Positions 23,450-27,191 of a stretch of DNA of 27,191 nt are shown piece by piece (within the stretch, counting starts at the first letter, position 1; the number at the start of each line of letters is the position of its first letter). A program made the position numbers and the translations under genes. The notes beneath the pieces were generated by a model. That model had not been told where the DNA came from, searched no databases, and saw only the letters and a program-made list of their open reading frames with translations. The stretch is from CAZQNF01 sp964403325 (GTDB lineage: Bacteria > Patescibacteriota > Patescibacteriia > Magasanikbacterales > GWA2-37-8), in contig CAYOFO010000011.1 in assembly GCA_964403325.1 (NCBI GenBank), positions 1 to 27,191 on the forward strand, written 5' to 3'.

Positions 23450-24004
23450 TTATTTAAGCCTGGCCACGAGCTCATCCAACTGAAGATAAAATTCCTCTCG
23501 GCTATCATTATTTGTTACCTCGCGCTGCGCCAAACGCATCACCGGCGGAATAGTCACTTCGGTGGATTTTTCCTGATCCAGCAAAAACTGTTCATACGTT
23601 TTGGTTTGGTCATCGCTATTTTCTTGGCGCTGTGTCAATCGTTCGTAACGAATACGCGGATCAGCCACCACCGCCACCATCACAAATTCCGGTAAGAGTC
23701 GCAAAAATTCAATGTCAGCGATGCGGCGAATACCATCCACCACTATCATACTCTGCGGACTCATTTTTATATCCTCAGCCATGGTTTTGGCGAGAATATT
23801 CTCACCAAAGCTCGCTCGTATCAGTTCAGACATTTTTACCAAATTATCCCGAGTTTCCGGCACATGAAAACGTTTGAGCGCGTCGCGCAGCATGCTCGAA
23901 AAACGAAAACTCACGGCCCCATACTTTTCCTGCAAATACTGCGCTGCCTCGCCCTTACCGCTCGCCATGAGACCAACGAAACCAATAATAATTTTTTTAG
24001 TCAT
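23450..24004 (-). CDS. P-loop kinase, (d)NMP-kinase / dephospho-CoA-kinase-like
   Basis: A 184-aa P-loop protein with the Walker A GLMASGKG at 11-18, a conserved DGIRR at 90-94, then VAVVADPRIRYERLTQR (110-126), a pattern shared by dephospho-CoA kinase and the UPF0200 / deoxynucleotide-kinase-like group. A charged LID-like segment (QENSDDQTKTYEQFLLDQEKS) follows. I start at ATG 24004: a longer frame reaching 24118 runs into dcd and adds 38 residues ahead of the P-loop. It lies 4 nt after dcd, tightly coupled to it. The setting among dCTP-to-dTDP enzymes favours a nucleotide substrate, but the family alone does not settle it. Confidence 0.8.
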   Translation of the reverse strand: MTKKIIIGFVGLMASGKGEAAQYLQEKYGAVSFRFSSMLRDALKRFHVPETRDNLVKMSELIRASFGENILAKTMAEDIKMSPQSMIVVDGIRRIADIEFLRLLPEFVMVAVVADPRIRYERLTQRQENSDDQTKTYEQFLLDQEKSTEVTIPPVMRLAQREVTNNDSREEFYLQLDELVARLK

Positions 24005-24008
24005 ACAT

Positions 24009-24569
24009 CTACAAAAAATTTTTCCACATCTGGCTCGCCACCGGTTTATCATCGCCGATATACTTACTCCCGCTATCCTGCGAATATGGCTTGAGACATG
24101 GCGAAGAAATCCGCTCAAAGGCCATCTGGGCGATGGGCATTTTGTAGTAGAGCATCATTGGCATATTCGCCACATTGTGGAGCTCCAGGGTCATTTTGAG
24201 GCAATTGCCCGGATCAAGAAACCCAGCCGTTACATGAATGAGAAGCCCCATTCGGCCCACCGAACTTTTTCCTTCAAGCCGCCCCACCATTGTGTCAGAG
24301 ACCCCGGTTTTCTCGTAAATCAATCCCAGCGCAAATTCCCCAGGATGCAAAATAAATGGCTTATCTTGGGTAATTTCTACCGGAACCATTAAGTTGTCGA
24401 GAGGCTTTTTCGGGTCAATCACATAGTTATTTTTAGTATCAAACACCAAAAATTTGTTATCAAGATGCAAATCAATCGAAGCGGCTTTCAGATACTTCTC
24501 ATCAAACGGATCAATGGTAATTTCTTTGTTTTCTAAGGCTTTTTTAATATCGCGATCGGAAAGGATCAT
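24009..24569 (-). CDS. dcd: dCTP deaminase
   Basis: Deaminates dCTP to dUTP, the first step of this operon's route to dTTP. The 186-aa product begins MILSDRDI, the standard Dcd start. Active-site features are EGKSSVGRMG (99-108), HVTAGFLDPG (112-121) and TLEL (127-130, with the likely catalytic Glu), then PIAQMAFER (145-153) and a C-terminal lid. Some archaeal and bacterial relatives are bifunctional (deaminase plus dUTPase), but a separate dut here argues for the deaminase alone. A TTG start at 24599 is excluded because it lies upstream of the predicted transcription start. It is first gene of the long operon. Confidence 0.96.
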   Translation of the reverse strand: MILSDRDIKKALENKEITIDPFDEKYLKAASIDLHLDNKFLVFDTKNNYVIDPKKPLDNLMVPVEITQDKPFILHPGEFALGLIYEKTGVSDTMVGRLEGKSSVGRMGLLIHVTAGFLDPGNCLKMTLELHNVANMPMMLYYKMPIAQMAFERISSPCLKPYSQDSGSKYIGDDKPVASQMWKNFL

Positions 24570-24589
24570 AGAGGTAAAATTATTGTTTA

Positions 24590-24618
24590 ATCCTAGCAAA
24601 AACTACTTGCTTTGACAA
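24590..24618 (-). promoter_or_regulatory. Promoter of the dcd-tmk operon
   Basis: Minus strand: TTGTCA (24618-24613), 17-bp spacer, TAGGAT (24595-24590). The predicted start near 24583 leaves a leader of about 14 nt before the dcd ATG. The -35 box lies in the palindrome GCTT-N4-AAGC. No other convincing promoter was seen before the next eight genes. Confidence 0.68.
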
Positions 24619-24620
24619 GC

Positions 24621-24646
24621 AAAAAGAGCGGTTTAGCGCCGCTCTT
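24621..24646 (-). terminator. Intrinsic terminator upstream of dcd
   Basis: On the minus strand AAGAGCGG (24646-24639) pairs with CCGCTCTT (24631-24624) around a 7-nt loop and runs into five T (24625-24621). It closes the gene ending at 24662 and sits directly before the dcd promoter. Confidence 0.88.
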
Positions 24647-24661
24647 GTAAAATAAAATTGA

Positions 24662-25459
24662 CTATCCGCTTGTTGTACCCCAATCTTCTAATGCGGAAAT
24701 AACACCATTTTCCCTAAGAAACGATAAAAAATCAGCTTTTTTTTTCTTGTTTAACTCCTCTGAATATTCAGAACCGTCAGGCCACAATCTTTCAAATTCA
24801 TTACTTACGCGTATTTTCTTTATCATTTCATTTAGTAATTCTTCCCAAGAAGAAACAGCGACATCGGTATCAAAACCCAGTGCTGCCGCTCCTAAAATAA
24901 AACCATCTGCCACTCTTGTTAATTGTCCAAAAAGAATTCTTTTTCCATTTTTGCCCACCTTATACACATCTAGTTTTATCGTACCATCTTCCTCTCGAGC
25001 AAGCTGCCCTCCCTCCCCCACACTTTCTACCGCTATACTAAACTCAGGAAATTTTTCGCTAAACCAAGCGTGTAACTCAGGATCAACCTCAGCAAGAGTC
25101 CTTTCCTTTTGCAAAACATCATTTTGATACCGCTCTTCCTCTCTTTCTTCATAAGATTTATACTGATCGTCTTTTCTTGGTTGCGGTTCAACCTTTTTAA
25201 CTTGTTTGAGATTATTTTCACCAATGGCATCGGTGCGAGCTTGCGCTTTTTGTATCACCGGTTTTGGTTGCTCCGCACCAGTACTTTCAACAGTAGAATT
25301 TTGAGGAGCACGGAAGGCTTCTTTCACCGCAAAACCTGCTGTTGCCAGGCCTCCCACCAATCCTACGACTTTAACGAATCTTTTTAAGCCAACATTCTTT
25401 TCTATTTCCTTTTCTGGAGGAATTTGTTTTTTACATTCTCCTGAAGAATCTAAAGACAT
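24662..25459 (-). CDS. Unknown membrane-anchored protein, 265 aa
   Basis: Not recognised. One transmembrane segment lies near residues 28-46 (FVKVVGLVGGLATAGFAVK) after a short charged N-terminus. A long, charged, Lys/Glu/Gln-rich stretch follows (about 50-120, including EEREEERYQNDVLQKER), probably a flexible or coiled linker. A soluble C-terminal domain (about 125-260) contains VYKVGKNGKRILFGQLTRVADGFILG. The N-terminal side is probably cytoplasmic and the linker and domain outside, but topology is inferred from charge only. Its neighbour at 25592-26491 also looks exported. The pair is separated by a terminator. Confidence 0.7.
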   Translation of the reverse strand: MSLDSSGECKKQIPPEKEIEKNVGLKRFVKVVGLVGGLATAGFAVKEAFRAPQNSTVESTGAEQPKPVIQKAQARTDAIGENNLKQVKKVEPQPRKDDQYKSYEEREEERYQNDVLQKERTLAEVDPELHAWFSEKFPEFSIAVESVGEGGQLAREEDGTIKLDVYKVGKNGKRILFGQLTRVADGFILGAAALGFDTDVAVSSWEELLNEMIKKIRVSNEFERLWPDGSEYSEELNKKKKADFLSFLRENGVISALEDWGTTSG

Positions 25460-25493
25460 ATATTTTACTTTAAATAATCTTAACTATTTTACC

Positions 25494-25522
25494 AAAAAAA
25501 GCTAGATTTCTCCAGCTTTTTT
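25494..25522 (-). terminator. Intrinsic terminator with GAAA tetraloop
   Basis: On the minus strand GCTGGA (25516-25511) pairs with TCTAGC (25506-25501) around a GAAA loop, including one G-U pair. It is flanked by six A and followed by seven T (25500-25494). It closes the unit that ends with the gene at 25592 and the possible small ORF. Confidence 0.88.
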
Positions 25523-25570
25523 CATTTTACACTCAGCTAAAATCTGTTTCGGGGTTTTGGGACTATTCAT
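25502..25570 (-). CDS. Possible 22-aa small protein
   Basis: A short frame from ATG 25570 to TAG at 25504-25502, beginning MNSPKTPKQILAECKMKK and ending AGEI. It lies between the stop of the gene at 25592 and the terminator, and its stop codon is inside the terminator stem. Its ATG sits in the loop of a hairpin, GGGTTTTG with CAAAACCC (25552-25559 and 25575-25582). The Lys-rich composition is protein-like, but the length gives little statistical support. Confidence 0.25.
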   Translation of the reverse strand: MNSPKTPKQILAECKMKKAGEI

Positions 25571-25591
25571 TTTTCAAAACCCATCCTTAAT

Positions 25592-26491
25592 TTATTTTTT
25601 CTGTCGCAACAAAAGCTTATACGCCTGCTCAATTTTTCTTTTATCTGCCGATTGACTCATCCCCGGGAGGGTCTTGGCGAGATATGGCAGCTGGGGGTAG
25701 TCCACAAACAAATTTCCCAAATCTTCTACCGTTACACCTTTAGATCGTATGGCCCGTGCCAACACATTTTGCACCCATTCCGGAATAGGTTTGCCTTTCT
25801 TAAGGGTTTGATCAAGAATACAGGTAATTTTTATATGAGCTAATTCTGGGTCATTAAGATCTAACGTGGGAACATCATCAGAAAAAAATACATCCCTATC
25901 CATCACAACCTTTTGCCCATTAAACACCGCCGTCTCAAATAAACGGTCCATGTCCGGCACTTCGCCGATTAGGCCAAAATGCTTCATAACAACAAAAGGA
26001 ATCATATCGACCAACAAGGCGGCAATCTGTGGCGCTTCCGCACTTTGCTGCCAATTGTGCATACAGGCTACCAACGTCAAAGCCTCTTTGACTGCAAATC
26101 GCTCATTAGAAGCTCTGGTATTTTCATCTTGAAATTTGTCTTCGCCTATCCGGGCATGGTTCTTTACCGCTGTACGACCTTTCTCATGCGCCGCTAAAAA
26201 CTCGGCCGCCTTGCCTTGCACATATCGCAAAACCGCCGGTCCATCTGGATATTTATATTCCAATTGTAAAATCTCTTTTGTTTTCTGTATTCGATCCGCT
26301 TCACCATCCGCCAAATTTCCCAAACGATTTTTTCTATCTTCCCGCTGTTGCATTGGTACATCCGAACTTTCTATGACTGCCGCAGAAACAACCTCACCCC
26401 CGTCTTTTTCTTGAGGAGGAGCAGCACAATCAGCTGCAGATAAAAACAGCGCTCCAAGCACACCTTCTCTAACAAATTTAGGTATTCCCAT
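25592..26491 (-). CDS. Unknown protein, 299 aa, probable secretion signal
   Basis: Not recognised. The N-terminus MGIPKFVREGVLGALFLSAADCAAPP looks like a signal peptide: basic n-region, short hydrophobic core, then small residues. A cysteine at residue 22 could be a lipoprotein anchor, but Asp at the preceding position is unusual for a lipobox. The mature part is helical and charged, with an Asp/Glu-rich linker to about residue 60, a conserved-looking block around FAVKEALTLVACMHNWQQ, and a C-terminal repeat-free region ending KLLLRQKK. No catalytic motif is seen. It may be co-transcribed with the truncated gene upstream, from which it is separated by a long hairpin. Confidence 0.7.
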   Translation of the reverse strand: MGIPKFVREGVLGALFLSAADCAAPPQEKDGGEVVSAAVIESSDVPMQQREDRKNRLGNLADGEADRIQKTKEILQLEYKYPDGPAVLRYVQGKAAEFLAAHEKGRTAVKNHARIGEDKFQDENTRASNERFAVKEALTLVACMHNWQQSAEAPQIAALLVDMIPFVVMKHFGLIGEVPDMDRLFETAVFNGQKVVMDRDVFFSDDVPTLDLNDPELAHIKITCILDQTLKKGKPIPEWVQNVLARAIRSKGVTVEDLGNLFVDYPQLPYLAKTLPGMSQSADKRKIEQAYKLLLRQKK

Positions 26492-26503
26492 AAGATATTT
26501 AAC

Positions 26504-26543
26504 TTTGAATTACTCCGGGGCATAGCCCCCGGAGTAATTCAAA
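26504..26543. repeat. 17-bp perfect inverted repeat between two genes
   Basis: The arm at 26504-26520 (TTTGAATTACTCCGGGG) pairs perfectly with 26527-26543, with a 6-nt loop. No T-run follows on either strand, so it is not a typical terminator. It could act as an RNA stabiliser or processing site, or be one copy of a dispersed REP-like element. The first bases of its GC-rich core (TACTCC) also occur in the hairpin at 4909-4934. Confidence 0.85.
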
Positions 26544-26561
26544 TGATTAAAAATTAAAACT

Positions 26562-27191
26562 TCAATCAAGCGAATCAAAAATTTTGTCTGCCATTTCATT
26601 AAGACCATCTCGCATAGCCACCAACTCATCATCAGATGGTTCACCAGAAGTATTATCACTCATTATTTTTTGCAAATCTTCTCGTTCTTTTCTTAATTTT
26701 CTATAACCCGAATCCGTCTTCGTAGCCCTTTCAAAATCAGTTGCCGACTTAGTAAAGTTATGTTTTTTTATATAATCACTTATTTTTCTTTGCAAAGATT
26801 TTTCTTGTAAATGCAAAGCAAAATTTTTACGTCTTGCTTCTAACATTTTTTTAACAACTAAAAAAGTTGACAGGCAATCCTGTCTGCCTCGCAATCTCTG
26901 CTCAAGAGCATTAATGCTTGCTCCAATTTGCTCAAATCCTTGGTTCGGATCCGAAGAAAAACTACCGTTTATCATTTCGTAAGCATAACTAAATTTTATT
27001 CCACTTATTAACACTCCAAGTTGTCTTAAAGCAAAACCTTCAGCGAATTTAGGGTTTATTTTGTCTAAAAGATTAACAACTTGCCCAGTCTCTTTGGTAA
27101 GAGTATTAAAATTTTTTCCATCATCGTTAACATACGGTACATTTTTTACTAAAAGTTCTACTATATTTATGGCGTCAATAACTTCCGCAGG
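26562..27191 (-). CDS. Unknown protein, 5' end outside the window
   Basis: An open frame that runs off the right edge of the window, so at least 209 residues are visible and the start is missing. A GTG at 27014 is not the real start because the frame stays open for 59 more codons with protein-like sequence (for example VNLLDKINPKFAEGFALRQL). The protein is helical, with a Lys/Arg-rich middle (VVKKMLEARRKNFALHLQEK, RKLRKEREDLQK) and an acidic C-terminus ending MADKIFDSLD, suggesting a helical bundle or coiled coil. It ends in TGA, showing TGA is a stop here. Visibly A+T-rich. Function unknown. Confidence 0.75.
   Translation of the reverse strand, partial: PAEVIDAINIVELLVKNVPYVNDDGKNFNTLTKETGQVVNLLDKINPKFAEGFALRQLGVLISGIKFSYAYEMINGSFSSDPNQGFEQIGASINALEQRLRGRQDCLSTFLVVKKMLEARRKNFALHLQEKSLQRKISDYIKKHNFTKSATDFERATKTDSGYRKLRKEREDLQKIMSDNTSGEPSDDELVAMRDGLNEMADKIFDSLD

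Noticed and set aside
24005..24118. N-terminal extension of the P-loop kinase to 24118
   Set aside because: It overlaps dcd and places 38 unrelated residues before the P-loop.
24570..24599. TTG start for dcd at 24599
   Set aside because: It lies upstream of the predicted transcription start, and MILSDRDI at 24569 is the usual Dcd N-terminus.
1..27191. CRISPR arrays, tRNA or rRNA genes, insertion sequences
   Set aside because: No regularly spaced repeats, no cloverleaf with a GGTTCGAATCC-like arm, and no transposase were found. The only long direct repeat is the 142-bp pair in the acyltransferase genes.

Overview
The window looks like a piece of a Candidate Phyla Radiation (Patescibacteria) chromosome. 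The inference rests on a eukaryote-like (type 2) isoleucyl-tRNA synthetase, a fused double-domain ThyX, a high share of unrecognised proteins, short gaps between genes, and the near absence of Shine-Dalgarno sequences. Genes read through with the standard bacterial code, and TGA is used as a stop at 26562-26564, so the TGA-glycine lineages (Gracilibacteria, Absconditabacteria) are unlikely. I cannot place it below phylum level. No tRNA, rRNA, CRISPR array, transposase or phage gene was seen, and no stretch over 300 bases lacks a gene.

Layout. (1) 1-5012, + strand: the 3' part of a T-box riboswitch, then ileS and an unknown HEXXH metallopeptidase-like gene. (2) 4993-9298, - strand: a compact operon with a long ATP-grasp protein carrying two ligase modules, followed by two tandem GNAT/FemAB-like acyltransferases. 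Its leader may encode a 16-codon peptide and ends in an attenuator-like hairpin. The operon converges on and overlaps the peptidase gene. (3) 9385-11833, + strand: a NIF3-like gene, ruvA and a slipin, with a clear promoter and a perfect bidirectional terminator. (4) 11832-15382, - strand: gatB and two unknown proteins. (5) 15384-16327, - strand: a multi-pass membrane protein with its own promoter and terminator. (6) 16337-24618, - strand: a nine-gene run behind one good promoter: dcd, a P-loop kinase, two PEP-synthase-like proteins, dut, an unknown gene, thyX, an unknown gene and tmk. (7) 24621-27191, - strand: three unknown proteins (one with a membrane anchor, one with a signal-like N-terminus, one cut by the window edge), two hairpins and a possible 22-codon gene.

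How the genes work together. Region 6 encodes a continuous route from dCTP to dTDP: Dcd (dCTP to dUTP), Dut (dUTP to dUMP), ThyX (dUMP to dTMP) and Tmk (dTMP to dTDP), with a second nucleotide-kinase-like protein. Interleaved with it are two miniature PEP-synthase-like proteins and two unknown proteins. Region 2 is the best candidate for an undescribed pathway: a two-module amino-acid or peptide ligase next to two acyltransferases could build and modify a small peptide or cell-envelope component. The product cannot be read from sequence.
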